DNA of 57,274 nucleotides from an uncultured Mycoplasmatota bacterium (lineage in GTDB: Bacteria; Bacillota_I; Bacilli_A; RF39; UBA660). The notes beneath the pieces are model-generated. The model was not told where the DNA came from. It saw nothing but the letters and a program-made list of their open reading frames with translations, and did not search any database. This document shows, piece after piece, positions 36,575 through 45,087 of this stretch. Location of the stretch: positions 1-57,274 of the forward strand of contig CAMJBC010000009.1 in assembly GCA_946403755.1 (NCBI GenBank), in the 5' to 3' direction. The translations under genes were made by a program, and so were the position numbers. Every line of letters starts with the position of its first letter. Positions within the stretch are counted from its first letter, which is position 1.

Positions 36575-37205
36575 CTTCAAAGTTATAATTTGGATAGTAG
36601 TTTTCATATTAGTAATAGCTTCATTTGTTGTATTTGCTGATACTCTTGCATTATTTGAAACTAATGGTACTGGTGAAGCAAATATGGATATAGGTAAATG
36701 GGTTATTAAAATAAGTGATGTAGATATTACAAGTCCCAGTGTACAAGAGATTGTAATAGATAATTTCACTTATGCTAGTAATGTAAATGTTGCACCTGGA
36801 AAAATAGCACCTGGATCAAGTGCTTACTTTGATTTGGTTGTAGATGCAACAGAATGCGATGTAGCAGTTAAATATGATATTACATTTAATTTTGAAGATG
36901 CTGGATATGCAAGTAATATTGGATTTAGTGTGTCTCAAGTTGGATCTAATACTGTAGTTCAAACTGGACCAAATACATATTCAGGAATAATTGATTTAGA
37001 AACTATTAGTGAAGAAGAAGTAGTAACATTAAGAGTTAATGTAGTGTGGAATAATATAGAAGCACTAAATGAAAATGATACTGCTTTAGGTAAAGAATTA
37101 AATAGTAAATTAGCAATACCAGTAACAGTAATAGCTGTTCAGTATTTAGGAGAAACTCTAACACCATATAATAATGGTGGTGGGTCTAATCAAACAGGTA
37201 ATTAA
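36564..37205 (+). CDS. TasA/camelysin-like SipW-substrate protein
   Basis: A 213-residue exported protein. The N-terminal hydrophobic stretch and FADTLALFETNGTGEANMDIGKW carry the typical order of camelysin/TasA precursors: small-residue cleavage site, aromatic, then a T-x-G-x-x-N strand and I-G-x-W. That I-x-x-W-x-I motif (GKWVIKI) recurs in the TasA-like proteins at 43790 and 44480. The mature domain (NVAPGKIAPGSSAYFDLVVD) is a beta-sandwich with no catalytic site. The start is uncertain: GTG 36555 is also possible; both overlap the preceding gene. SipW follows 23 bases downstream, as in tasA operons where peptidase and substrate are neighbours. Confidence 0.8.
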   Translation: MRDNFKVIIWIVVFILVIASFVVFADTLALFETNGTGEANMDIGKWVIKISDVDITSPSVQEIVIDNFTYASNVNVAPGKIAPGSSAYFDLVVDATECDVAVKYDITFNFEDAGYASNIGFSVSQVGSNTVVQTGPNTYSGIIDLETISEEEVVTLRVNVVWNNIEALNENDTALGKELNSKLAIPVTVIAVQYLGETLTPYNNGGGSNQTGN

Positions 37206-37228
37206 AAGAATAAAGTAGGAAGGTAAAA

Positions 37229-37969
37229 ATGTCATTCGTTAAAAAAGGATTAAAACTTATTGTGGATATTTTAACTTTTTTAGTATTTATAGTTCTTATA
37301 GTAATTATATTTGCTAAATTTAAGATGATGATATCTGGAAATGATTATTTTGAGTTGGCAGGATACTCAGTTTTTAGCGTGAAAACAGGTAGTATGGCAC
37401 CAGCTATTAATCAAAATGATGTTATTTTAGTTAAATCACAAGATTATTATGAAATGGGTGACATTATTACTTATAAAGAAGAAAAAAGTTATATTACTCA
37501 TAGAATAATATCTGTTAGAGGGCATGATATCATTACTCAAGGAGACGCTAATAATGCTAAAGATTCTTCAATAACAGATGATATGGTAATAGGAAAAGTA
37601 GTAAAAATATATTCAAATATGGGAGTATGGCAAAAAGTAGTAACTACACCTAAAATTATAATAATGATATTTGTTACTTTAATGCTTTTTGATATAGCAT
37701 TTTCATATAAAGGAATTAGAAGAAGACAAAATATTAAAATAGCTGATAGAATTAGTGATATAGCATTTGAAAAAGTTCTTAACATTGAAAATGCTCCTAA
37801 ATTAACTAAAAAAGAGATAAAAGTATTAAAGGATAAAGCAGAACAAGTTAAAAAAGGTGGAGATGTTGTTTTCGATAAGAAAGAAAAACAATTTGTTAAC
37901 TATACTATTAGATTAGATTTAGGTGAACTTAAAAAAGAAATAGATGAAAATGTAAATGGAGATATTTAA
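37229..37969 (+). CDS. sipW: SipW-type signal peptidase I
   Basis: A 246-residue ER-type (S26B) signal peptidase. Membrane segment at about residues 10-30, then KTGSMAP with nucleophile Ser55, ITHRI with His91 instead of the Lys of ordinary SipS-type enzymes, and GDANNAKD with conserved Asp. A second membrane segment (about 138-157) leads to a basic cytoplasmic tail of about 80 residues, longer than in Bacillus SipW. SipW matures TasA and camelysin precursors, which matches the flanking genes. AGTAGGAAGG is upstream. Its stop overlaps the next start (TAATG). Confidence 0.88.
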   Translation: MSFVKKGLKLIVDILTFLVFIVLIVIIFAKFKMMISGNDYFELAGYSVFSVKTGSMAPAINQNDVILVKSQDYYEMGDIITYKEEKSYITHRIISVRGHDIITQGDANNAKDSSITDDMVIGKVVKIYSNMGVWQKVVTTPKIIIMIFVTLMLFDIAFSYKGIRRRQNIKIADRISDIAFEKVLNIENAPKLTKKEIKVLKDKAEQVKKGGDVVFDKKEKQFVNYTIRLDLGELKKEIDENVNGDI

Positions 37970-38568
37970 TGGTAAAAGAATTTTTGAAGAAATTTGATAC
38001 ACAAAGATTCATATTCGTGGGTAAAATTATATTTATTTTATTTGCATGTGTCATGATATTCAATTTAGTTGATAAAGCAAATTCAAGATATGAATCTAAT
38101 GCCACTATTAGTGCAGAAGCAAGTGTAGCTTTCTTTGTAGTTGATCAAGGCACATATGAAGGATCAATTTCTTTAACAGGTCTTGAACCTAGTACAAATC
38201 CATTTTATTACACATTTTATGTTCAAAATTTTGATTCAGCTGGTAATAGAACTGATGTTAACTTACAATATGATATTAAGTTTGAAACTACTACTAATTT
38301 ACCATTAACATATGAAATTATAAGAAATCAGTCATTTAATGGTACTTATACTAATCTTTTGACTAATTTTACTACTAGACAAGATGATAATGATGTGTTT
38401 TATAAAACATCTAATAATTTAGGTACTTTTAACTTCGGTTTTGCTAACAATCAAGTTGATCAATATACGATCAAAGTTAACTTCCCAATTTCGTATAAAG
38501 ATCACCCTGAATACCAAGGAACAATCGAAATTTTTTCAATAATTATTAATGCAACGCAAGTTGCATAA
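37969..38568 (+). CDS. Exported beta-rich protein, probable SipW-type substrate
   Basis: A 199-residue protein with a basic N terminus, a hydrophobic stretch at about residues 17-33 (FVGKIIFILFACVMIFNLVD), then ANSRYESNATISAEASVAFFVV, which has the aromatic and Ser/Thr strand expected after a SipW-type cleavage site. The rest is beta-rich (FYYTFYVQNFDSAGNRTDVN and TIKVNFPISYKDHPEYQGT) with no catalytic residues. It overlaps the sipW stop (TAATG) and so is translated with it. It is the last gene of unit B; a terminator hairpin starts inside its final codons. Role as minor subunit is inferred from context. Confidence 0.65.
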   Translation: MVKEFLKKFDTQRFIFVGKIIFILFACVMIFNLVDKANSRYESNATISAEASVAFFVVDQGTYEGSISLTGLEPSTNPFYYTFYVQNFDSAGNRTDVNLQYDIKFETTTNLPLTYEIIRNQSFNGTYTNLLTNFTTRQDDNDVFYKTSNNLGTFNFGFANNQVDQYTIKVNFPISYKDHPEYQGTIEIFSIIINATQVA

Positions 38569-38577
38569 TTTTTTTTT
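38549..38577 (+). terminator. Terminator of unit B, overlapping stop codon and next promoter
   Basis: ATGCAAC (38549-38555) pairs with GTTGCAT (38560-38566) around a GCAA tetraloop and is followed by AA and nine T. The stem lies in the last codons and stop of the preceding gene, and its right arm contains the -35 box of the next promoter. Confidence 0.75.
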
Positions 38578-38589
38578 ATATGCTATAAT
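38561..38589 (+). promoter_or_regulatory. Promoter of surface-fibre unit C
   Basis: TTGCAT (38561-38566), 17-base spacer made mostly of the terminator T tract, extended -10 TGC-TATAAT (38581-38589). It drives the genes from 38613 onward. Confidence 0.75.
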
Positions 38590-38612
38590 TTTTATGATTG
38601 GAGAATAGCGAA

Positions 38613-39521
38613 ATGAAGAAGAAAAAACTACTCATAATGTTGCTAATTATATGTATGATAGTTATTCCTTTTAGTTTTACTTTGGGCCGATATGTAATGG
38701 ATAATATCAAAGATTACATAATGGAGACTAATCATTTCTTCTTCAGTAGTGATAAATTGCAAGCTGGAGGCATCACATATGAAGTTAATAACTGGGGTGG
38801 TGCAGATGTGTTTGAAATTCAATTTGAGCTAAACAATCACAAAAATAACATCCTAACTAGTCAAGGAGATATAGAATATTCAATTGATTTAGATTATGAT
38901 GATAATGACATTATATGTAGCATAAACAGTGATAATGGAACTATTTATGAAGCTGAAAAAACTGATAACTTTACTTTAACAGTTACACCAAGAAGAGTAT
39001 TTGCAGATGAAGAATCAGTAAGTGTTACAGTTACAGCAACATCTTCAACTCCATATGTCAAAGAATTAAGTGCTACATATATTATTACTGTTGGTAAAAG
39101 GGGTATATCTTATCAAATCACAGATAGTGTTAATTCACCATATTTGATGTTTTCTATAACAAATGCTATTGATACATATGTAGTTAGAACAGCATTTGGA
39201 ACTCATACAGTAGGTGAAATTATTACATCTAGTGAATATATTAATTTATCCTCTGCAGATAAAGCTAAATGTGCATCAGCCATTATTACTTTAACATGGG
39301 ATCCAGAAGATATAGTAATAGATACTACTAGTAGTTTAATAAGTAGTGGTGCAACTACTACAACGTCAACATATAATGGAATAGCTTATATTAATTCTAT
39401 TACTTTCCCTGTTGATATTTTGAGTAGTACAGAAGTTAGATTTTATAAATGGAATGTTGCTAATAATTATACTTATCCATTTGTAGCACAGACACCAATA
39501 GTAACATTTAGTGCTTCATAG
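38613..39521 (+). CDS. Exported beta-rich protein, probable SipW-type substrate
   Basis: ATG 38613 has GGAG nine bases upstream; the longer TTG frame starts within this site. The 302-residue product has a Lys-rich start, a hydrophobic segment (about residues 6-24, LLIMLLIICMIVIPFSFTLG) and RYVMDNIKDYIMETNHFFFS, followed by a Thr/Ser-rich beta domain with Ig-like features (FTLTVTPRRVFADEESVSVT). No catalytic motif, LPXTG or C-terminal membrane segment is seen. Nearest character is that of the TasA-like neighbours. First gene of unit C. Subunit identity is inferred from context. Confidence 0.65.
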   Translation: MKKKKLLIMLLIICMIVIPFSFTLGRYVMDNIKDYIMETNHFFFSSDKLQAGGITYEVNNWGGADVFEIQFELNNHKNNILTSQGDIEYSIDLDYDDNDIICSINSDNGTIYEAEKTDNFTLTVTPRRVFADEESVSVTVTATSSTPYVKELSATYIITVGKRGISYQITDSVNSPYLMFSITNAIDTYVVRTAFGTHTVGEIITSSEYINLSSADKAKCASAIITLTWDPEDIVIDTTSSLISSGATTTTSTYNGIAYINSITFPVDILSSTEVRFYKWNVANNYTYPFVAQTPIVTFSAS

Positions 39522-39529
39522 GAGGAAAT

Positions 39530-40516
39530 ATGGATTGTATATTTGATGAATATATAAAATTTGTTGAAAATTTCCTCATTAATTACTTTAAGTTCTTGTT
39601 AGCAGGAGATTATGAAAGAAGTTTAATTAGACCATTTATTGATAGATATATTGATGTTAGGTATTATAATCATTTTTCTTTCGTAAAAGAACCAACATTT
39701 ACTCAAAAACTTAATAAAGAACTAAATAACGTAGCTAAAGAAGTAATGAGTGAGAATGAAGATAAAACAGAAAAGGTGAAGAATATATTCGCTCTTTTTG
39801 GCTACATTCTTTACATAGATGGTTGCTTTAGTTATTCAAATATAAGTACACTTACTAAATCATTATTTAATGATGCTAATATTAAATTACAATATAGTGA
39901 TAAAACAAAAGCAGGAGTTACTGAATTAATAAGAGATTTTACTGATAAGAAAAATGAGTTTTTCAAATTATTTGATACAGATGAATTCTTCTTAAGAGGT
40001 AGAAAAGTAGAAGAAAATACATATTTAGTTGATTTAGGTAATAATTGTCATATATCTAAGTTATATAGTGAATATGCAATAGAAAAAGCTTACAACTCAG
40101 AAGTAGTAAGTGAAAATAGAATATATTTAATGTTAGTTATGCTTACTACTAAAGTATTAGCAGAAGCAATAGCATTAAATTTTGATAATACATATATTTT
40201 TGATTTTCCTGAAACATTATTAGAGAAACAAAAGAAAATAATAAAATATTTAAAATTACTTGATAATGATTTATTAAGAAATAAAATTCAATTAAGATTT
40301 AAATATTCAACATATAGAAATAGAGTATTAAAGAAAGAAATAAATAAATTAATAAATAAAGATTATAGTATAAGCATAGAACTTGATGATACATTTGATA
40401 GTGATTATGATAGCTTAGTACTATTTAGTAGCGTTTTTGTTAATAAAAATGGTAAATATTATCAAAACGTTATGGAGAATAAAGAGGAATATAAATTGAA
40501 AGTGATGGAGGTGTGA
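39530..40516 (+). CDS. Cytoplasmic protein of the fibre locus, unknown function
   Basis: A 328-residue soluble helical protein that I cannot assign to a family. TAGGAGGAAAT precedes ATG 39530. Visible elements are a basic/aromatic N-terminal helix (YERSLIRPFIDRYIDVRYYN), a hydrophobic core (FALFGYILYIDGCFSYSN), an R-x-x-R-x-x-x-K stretch near residue 265 and an acidic patch (ELDDTFDSDYDS). It ends one base before the AAA+ gene's ATG and is surely cotranslated with it, so it may be an adaptor or regulator for the McrB-like ATPase. This is inference from spacing only. Confidence 0.65.
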   Translation: MDCIFDEYIKFVENFLINYFKFLLAGDYERSLIRPFIDRYIDVRYYNHFSFVKEPTFTQKLNKELNNVAKEVMSENEDKTEKVKNIFALFGYILYIDGCFSYSNISTLTKSLFNDANIKLQYSDKTKAGVTELIRDFTDKKNEFFKLFDTDEFFLRGRKVEENTYLVDLGNNCHISKLYSEYAIEKAYNSEVVSENRIYLMLVMLTTKVLAEAIALNFDNTYIFDFPETLLEKQKKIIKYLKLLDNDLLRNKIQLRFKYSTYRNRVLKKEINKLINKDYSISIELDDTFDSDYDSLVLFSSVFVNKNGKYYQNVMENKEEYKLKVMEV

Positions 40517-40517
40517 T

Positions 40518-42065
40518 ATGCAGACATTTTTGAAATTCTTTTATGATATTTTAAGTCAATTCTTTTCTGGAATTATGGCTATTCTAGATGGATTCATAAG
40601 TGGAATTGGTAAAATATTTAATTTTAAAAGATACATTGATATTGCTAAGAACTATAAAGGTGATTTCAATGTAGGTGAATGGGTATTATTTGCTATAGCT
40701 GTGTTATTAATGGTTATTATAATCGGTTTAATAGTACTTCTAATTGTATTCTTAATTAGAAAATATATTAGATTTAGAAAAACTGTAGTTGAACAAGAAT
40801 CAATGTTAGAAGAAATATCAGAATTAAATAATAAAGTAGCAACTCTAGTACAAGAAAAAGAAGAAATACTTGCTATGAAAGTATCACATCTTGGACTTAA
40901 ACCTAATGAATCAGATACTACTGAAAAACCTGAAGGTGCAACTGGTGAAGAAGGTGAGAGTGAAGAAGAAGTTGATCCTAATACTTCAATTAGATTTGCT
41001 AAACTACATGATGTAGATATGCAATATGCTGACTATAAAATACCTGATTATGGAAATAACTTCACTTTATCAGAATTAGTTGAATTATTTAGAAACTTTG
41101 CTGCTAGTCAGTTAGGTTTATATTATAAAAGTGAAATGATTAGATTATTCTTATCAGCACTAGGATGTACAAAACTTGTTATCTTACAAGGTATCTCTGG
41201 TACTGGTAAAACATCACTTGCCTATGCTTGGGGAAAATTTTTAAAACACGATTCATGTGTTGCTTCAGTTCAACCATCATGGCGTGATAGATCAGAACTT
41301 TTCGGATACTTCAACGAATTTACAAAGAAATTTAATGAAACAGATATTTTAAAAACATTATATGAAGCTGGATATACTGATGATATTCACACAGTAATCC
41401 TAGACGAAATGAACATCTCTCGTGTTGAGTACTATTTCGCTGAAATGTTATCAATTCTAGAGATGCCTAACCAAGATGAATGGATTGTAGAAGTTGTTTC
41501 TTCTGGATGGCCAAGCGATCCAATTCACTTAAAGAGTGGTAAACTTAGAATTCCACCAAACTGTTGGTATATAGGAACAATCAATAACGATGACTCAACA
41601 TTTATGGTTACTGATAAAGTTTACGACCGTGCTATGCCAATAGATATTAATGATAAAGGTCAAGTGTTTGAACCTACTTCTGTTCCAGCACAAGATATAA
41701 ATTATTCTTATTTGAATAAATTATATCAAGAAGCTATTGAAGCAAATCCTATGACTGATGAAATGCTACAAAAGATTGAAGAAATGGATGATTATGTTAT
41801 CCAACACTTCAGAATTGCTTTTGGTAACAGAATTGTTGCTCATATGAAAAAATTTGTTCCAATATATGTAGCTTGTGGTGGAGAAGAGGTTGATGGAGTA
41901 GATTACTTCATAGCAAGAAAAATACTTCGTAAGTTTGAACAATTAAATATTTCATTTATTAGAGATGAAATAGATGGATTTGTTGATTTCTTAAATAAAG
42001 AATTCGGTCAAGACAAAATGAAGGAGTGTATTGAATACGTATTAAGACTTAAGAAATTAGCATAG
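40518..42065 (+). CDS. Membrane-anchored McrB-like AAA+ ATPase
   Basis: A 515-residue AAA+ protein. A membrane segment at about residues 55-78 and a coiled coil (about 88-120) precede a linker and the ATPase. Walker A is GISGTGKTS (225-233), the McrB-typical VQPSWRDRSELFGYFN follows, Walker B is VILDEMN (292-298), and sensor 1 is GTINNDDS (about 353). The W-R-D-R and D-E-M-N signature places it in the McrB/DUF-associated branch rather than among ClpX or FtsH. Classical McrB has a DNA-binding N terminus; here it is replaced by the membrane anchor. C-rich codons in the ATPase core suggest good expression. It precedes the DUF2357-like gene by 20 bases. Possible roles are remodelling of the fibre export complex or membrane-based defence; neither is proven. 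Confidence 0.85.
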   Translation: MQTFLKFFYDILSQFFSGIMAILDGFISGIGKIFNFKRYIDIAKNYKGDFNVGEWVLFAIAVLLMVIIIGLIVLLIVFLIRKYIRFRKTVVEQESMLEEISELNNKVATLVQEKEEILAMKVSHLGLKPNESDTTEKPEGATGEEGESEEEVDPNTSIRFAKLHDVDMQYADYKIPDYGNNFTLSELVELFRNFAASQLGLYYKSEMIRLFLSALGCTKLVILQGISGTGKTSLAYAWGKFLKHDSCVASVQPSWRDRSELFGYFNEFTKKFNETDILKTLYEAGYTDDIHTVILDEMNISRVEYYFAEMLSILEMPNQDEWIVEVVSSGWPSDPIHLKSGKLRIPPNCWYIGTINNDDSTFMVTDKVYDRAMPIDINDKGQVFEPTSVPAQDINYSYLNKLYQEAIEANPMTDEMLQKIEEMDDYVIQHFRIAFGNRIVAHMKKFVPIYVACGGEEVDGVDYFIARKILRKFEQLNISFIRDEIDGFVDFLNKEFGQDKMKECIEYVLRLKKLA

Positions 42066-42085
42066 AAAGGATAAAAGGGTAAAAT

Positions 42086-43210
42086 ATGCAAGGTGATTTA
42101 AAGATATTAGATGTATATAAGAATTCTGATGCCTCTAAAGTAGATAAATTTGATGCATCACTTAAATCTTCTTATTCATTAGCATCAAACTATGAAAAAA
42201 TTGAAGCAGATTTTGCATGGCTAGATATCATGGAAGATACTATTAAATACTTAGATAATATTCTTAGAAACCCTAATAGATTTATCATTAATGACGAAGA
42301 GGTTGTTAATGTAGAACAAGCTAGAAGAATTACTGTAGAAAGTATTAAACATCTTGCAAAACATACCAATTATATTCAAGAAATAGAAGATAATGGTGAT
42401 GTTAGACCTTCAAAAGTATTAAATATTAATAAAGATGAAAGTTTTAACACATATGAGAATAGACTTATTTATACTTTAATTAATAATATGAGAACATTTA
42501 TTGATTTTAAAGTAAGTAAGAATATAACAGCATCTACATTAAAAGATGAAAAGAAGTGTGAATATACAGGAGTTACTAAAATAGGTGCTGAAAAAGTTAG
42601 TTATAGTTTTGTTCTTAATGCTAAAACTGATGTAGATAAAAAAGATGGATTTAGAAATGGTATGAGTGTAGAACAAAGAATTGCTAGATTAAAATTAAGA
42701 ATTAGTGATTTAACTAACATGCCAGTATATGTAGCACTTGCTAAAGAACATGTTGCTAAAGTTATACCACCAATTAAGAAGACAAACTTAATTCTTAAAA
42801 ATACTAACTTCCAATATGCTATGAAATTATGGGATTTCATACAAAACTATATTAAAGATGAAGATACTGTAGTTAGAGATAAAAAATTAATAGAAGAAGA
42901 TTTAAATCTAAAAGAAATGCTAGATGATGTATTCCTTCTTAATTATTTAGCTGTATCTAGTATAAATAATGAAGGTAATTTAGATGTTCAAGCAAGAGCA
43001 GAAACAGTAGAGAGTTTAACTAATAAAATGATTGAGAAGATAGTTCAATTAAATGCAGATTTACCTGTTGATAAGATGTTAGAATCTATCGGTGAAAAAG
43101 TTGCTGTTGTTAAGAACAAGAAAGAAGCTTCTTTAGCTGAATTAGAAAGAAAATATAATGAAAGGATTCAAATTTATATTGATAAGATAAATGAGTTTAG
43201 TTTTAGGTGA
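42086..43210 (+). CDS. DUF2357-like partner of the AAA+ ATPase
   Basis: A 374-residue soluble protein. The part NKDESFNTYENRLIYTLI (about residues 113-130) matches the N-x-x-E-N-R signature of DUF2357 proteins, which pair with McrB-like ATPases in the way McrC pairs with McrB. Many DUF2357/McrC proteins end in a PD-(D/E)xK nuclease; here the C-terminal 130 residues are helical and coiled-coil (KKEASLAELERKYNERIQ) and I see no PD-(D/E)xK motif. It should therefore be a regulator of the ATPase rather than a nuclease. AAAGGGTAAA lies upstream of ATG 42086; the stop overlaps the ribosome site of the next gene. Confidence 0.65.
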   Translation: MQGDLKILDVYKNSDASKVDKFDASLKSSYSLASNYEKIEADFAWLDIMEDTIKYLDNILRNPNRFIINDEEVVNVEQARRITVESIKHLAKHTNYIQEIEDNGDVRPSKVLNINKDESFNTYENRLIYTLINNMRTFIDFKVSKNITASTLKDEKKCEYTGVTKIGAEKVSYSFVLNAKTDVDKKDGFRNGMSVEQRIARLKLRISDLTNMPVYVALAKEHVAKVIPPIKKTNLILKNTNFQYAMKLWDFIQNYIKDEDTVVRDKKLIEEDLNLKEMLDDVFLLNYLAVSSINNEGNLDVQARAETVESLTNKMIEKIVQLNADLPVDKMLESIGEKVAVVKNKKEASLAELERKYNERIQIYIDKINEFSFR

Positions 43211-43215
43211 TATTA

Positions 43216-43797
43216 ATGAAAAAACTAAAAGAACTAAAAAGAAAAATATCCGAAAATAAAGCATTAAATATAATTTTAGGCATAATAAAATTTATTATAT
43301 ATGCCTTTTTAATATTGCTTTTAGTTACTATTTTAGTTCAAAAAATATCACAAAATAAAAAGACCATTGGTGGATTTATGGTATTTACAGTAGCATCAGA
43401 ATCAATGGTTCCAGAATATAAAGTTGGGAATATCCTTTTTACTAAAAAAGTTCCTGAAGAAGATTTAAAAGTAGGAGATAATATTACATACTTAGGTATG
43501 GAAGGTAGAATGGCTAATTTAGTTATTACCCATAAAATAGTAAAAATAGAAAAAGAAAATGGAGTAACTAAATTTACTACTAAAGGTTTACAAAATATAA
43601 TACCTGACCCACCTATAGTATATGATCAAATATATGGAAAAGTAGTATACAAAACAGCTATATTAAGTTATGTTGCTAAAGTAATTAATAATAAAATAGT
43701 TTATTATGTATCATTTATAGTAATAGGCTTAATAGTATCTATAGAAGTTGTATCTGCTATATTTGCATCTAGGAGAGAGGATGGTGCTGATGAATAA
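43216..43797 (+). CDS. sipW: Second SipW-type signal peptidase I
   Basis: ATG 43216 is used, since TAGGTGA lies six bases upstream. The 193-residue protein has membrane segments at about residues 19-41 and 160-180. ASESMVP carries nucleophile Ser63 and VITHKI carries His106, so the ER-type Ser-His pair is present. In place of the GDAN loop it has KGLQNIIPDP, where the Asp is shifted, and the cytoplasmic tail is short, unlike the peptidase at 37229. It overlaps the next TasA-like gene by eight bases, suggesting that this is its dedicated substrate. Activity is likely but slightly less certain than for the first enzyme. Confidence 0.84.
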   Translation: MKKLKELKRKISENKALNIILGIIKFIIYAFLILLLVTILVQKISQNKKTIGGFMVFTVASESMVPEYKVGNILFTKKVPEEDLKVGDNITYLGMEGRMANLVITHKIVKIEKENGVTKFTTKGLQNIIPDPPIVYDQIYGKVVYKTAILSYVAKVINNKIVYYVSFIVIGLIVSIEVVSAIFASRREDGADE

Positions 43798-44440
43798 AAA
43801 AAATAAAACAACGCCATTTTTTCTAAGAGTACTAAAGAAAATTAAAGTAAGCCATTTAGTAATATTAGCATTATTATTAATTGGTAATACTTATGCATGG
43901 TTTATCTATATTGATACAGTAAGTAATAGTGTAGATGTTCATATTAAAGCATGGAATATTGATTTACAAGATGATCAAGGTACTGTTACTGATACAGTTA
44001 CTGTATATGTAGATGCAGTATATCCTGGAATGACTACATATGAAAAAGAAATTAGAGTAAGTAACTTTAGTGATTTAGATGCAACCGTATCATATGATAT
44101 ATTATCTGTAGAAATAATGGGTGAAAAAACTTATTCAAGAGAAGGTAAAATAGAATATAACTTAGCTACTTCTCAAAATGATCTTACAAGTGCTCAATTA
44201 ATACAACAATTAGCTAATGATTATCCATTTGTAATTGATTTTGATATTGATGAAACACACTTAGAAGCTGTAACTGGTACAGCAACATATACAATATCAA
44301 TAGCATGGGATTATGAATCTGGAAATGATACATTAGATACATATTGGGGAGAAAGAGCATTTACGTTTGTTAATGAAACTCCTGGAGCTGCTTGTATAAG
44401 TTTAGATATCAAAATAAAAATACAACAAGATGATCAATAG
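43790..44440 (+). CDS. TasA/camelysin-like SipW-substrate protein
   Basis: A 216-residue exported protein. The start ATG 43790 has AGGAGAGAGG nine bases upstream; ATG 43781 is an alternative. The signal is typical: LVILALLLIGNTYAWFIYIDTVSNSVDV, with cleavage expected after T-Y-A and W-F following. IKAWNIDL gives the I-x-x-W-x-I motif seen in the camelysin-like proteins at 36564 and 44480. The remainder is a beta-sandwich (VYPGMTTYEKEIRVSNFSDL) with TYTISIAWDYE near the end, as in TasA-family proteins. It is the last gene of unit C and overlaps the second sipW. Confidence 0.82.
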   Translation: MNKKNKTTPFFLRVLKKIKVSHLVILALLLIGNTYAWFIYIDTVSNSVDVHIKAWNIDLQDDQGTVTDTVTVYVDAVYPGMTTYEKEIRVSNFSDLDATVSYDILSVEIMGEKTYSREGKIEYNLATSQNDLTSAQLIQQLANDYPFVIDFDIDETHLEAVTGTATYTISIAWDYESGNDTLDTYWGERAFTFVNETPGAACISLDIKIKIQQDDQ

Positions 44441-44468
44441 TTGTTATAGTCATTTTGTTGTATTTTTT
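44416..44468 (+). terminator. Bidirectional terminator between convergent TasA-like genes
   Basis: AATACAACAAGATGA (from about 44419) inside the gene end pairs, with one mismatch, with TCATTTTGTTGTATT (44450-44464), followed by a T tract. The A-rich left flank would act as the T tract for the minus-strand gene ending at 44480. Confidence 0.7.
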
Positions 44469-44479
44469 AATGCAATAAA

Positions 44480-45061
44480 TTATCTCTTTTGAACTACATT
44501 TAAATTAACTGCAAATGCTGCATTTCCATTAGCTGTAACACTTGTATCAGCACCATTATCCATAGTTTGAGTTACTGGATCATCATTCCATTTAACATAG
44601 AATCTAATAGATGTTACCTTATCTTCAGCATTTAATAATACATCATCACTTATTGAATTACCAATAGTATATGAATAGTTTACTTCTCCTATAGTATATT
44701 TAGTAATAATTAAGTCATCTACATCATTACTAGCAGCATAATCTATAGTTAATGTATATGTATAAGATACGTCAGTATCAGAACCATCAATTACTATATC
44801 AAAATATCCTTCTGATGTAGGGGCTATTACATCTTCTTTTATATTAGTAGTTCCTTCAAATGTTGGAACTATTAAATTAGTAAAGTTAGAGTTTTCTTTA
44901 ATATCTTGGTCATTTACTAAAATGTTCCATCTAGCTATTGTAAAATCAGCGTTAGTATCAGCAGTTGTTACATATTTTGCATATGTAGACTGCATTAATG
45001 ACACACAATAGAATAGGCACATTAAAGCTACGAAAAACATTATTTTCTTTTTGACTTTCAT
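44480..45061 (-). CDS. TasA/camelysin-like SipW-substrate protein, convergent
   Basis: The start is the ATG at 45061-45059, preceded by GGGAGGAG eight bases upstream; an upstream in-frame ATG overlaps that site. The 193-residue product begins MKVKKKIMFFVALMCLFYCV and continues SLMQSTYAKYVTTADTNADFTIARW, a clear SipW-type signal with T-Y-A cleavage. IARWNILV is the I-x-x-W-x-I motif. The mature domain follows the same beta layout (DVIAPTSEGYFDIVIDGSDT) as the protein at 36564, whose KIAPGSSAYFDLVVDATE aligns with it, so these two are close homologues. It is monocistronic with its own promoter region sharing TATAATTAAGTCA with unit A. Confidence 0.85.
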   Translation of the reverse strand: MKVKKKIMFFVALMCLFYCVSLMQSTYAKYVTTADTNADFTIARWNILVNDQDIKENSNFTNLIVPTFEGTTNIKEDVIAPTSEGYFDIVIDGSDTDVSYTYTLTIDYAASNDVDDLIITKYTIGEVNYSYTIGNSISDDVLLNAEDKVTSIRFYVKWNDDPVTQTMDNGADTSVTANGNAAFAVNLNVVQKR

Positions 45062-45087
45062 AACAAACACTCCTCCCATTCTATCTT

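Noticed and set aside
40518-43210. Ordinary McrBC restriction system
   Set aside because: The ATPase is membrane anchored, lacks an N-terminal DNA-binding domain, and its partner shows no nuclease motif; neighbours are surface genes.
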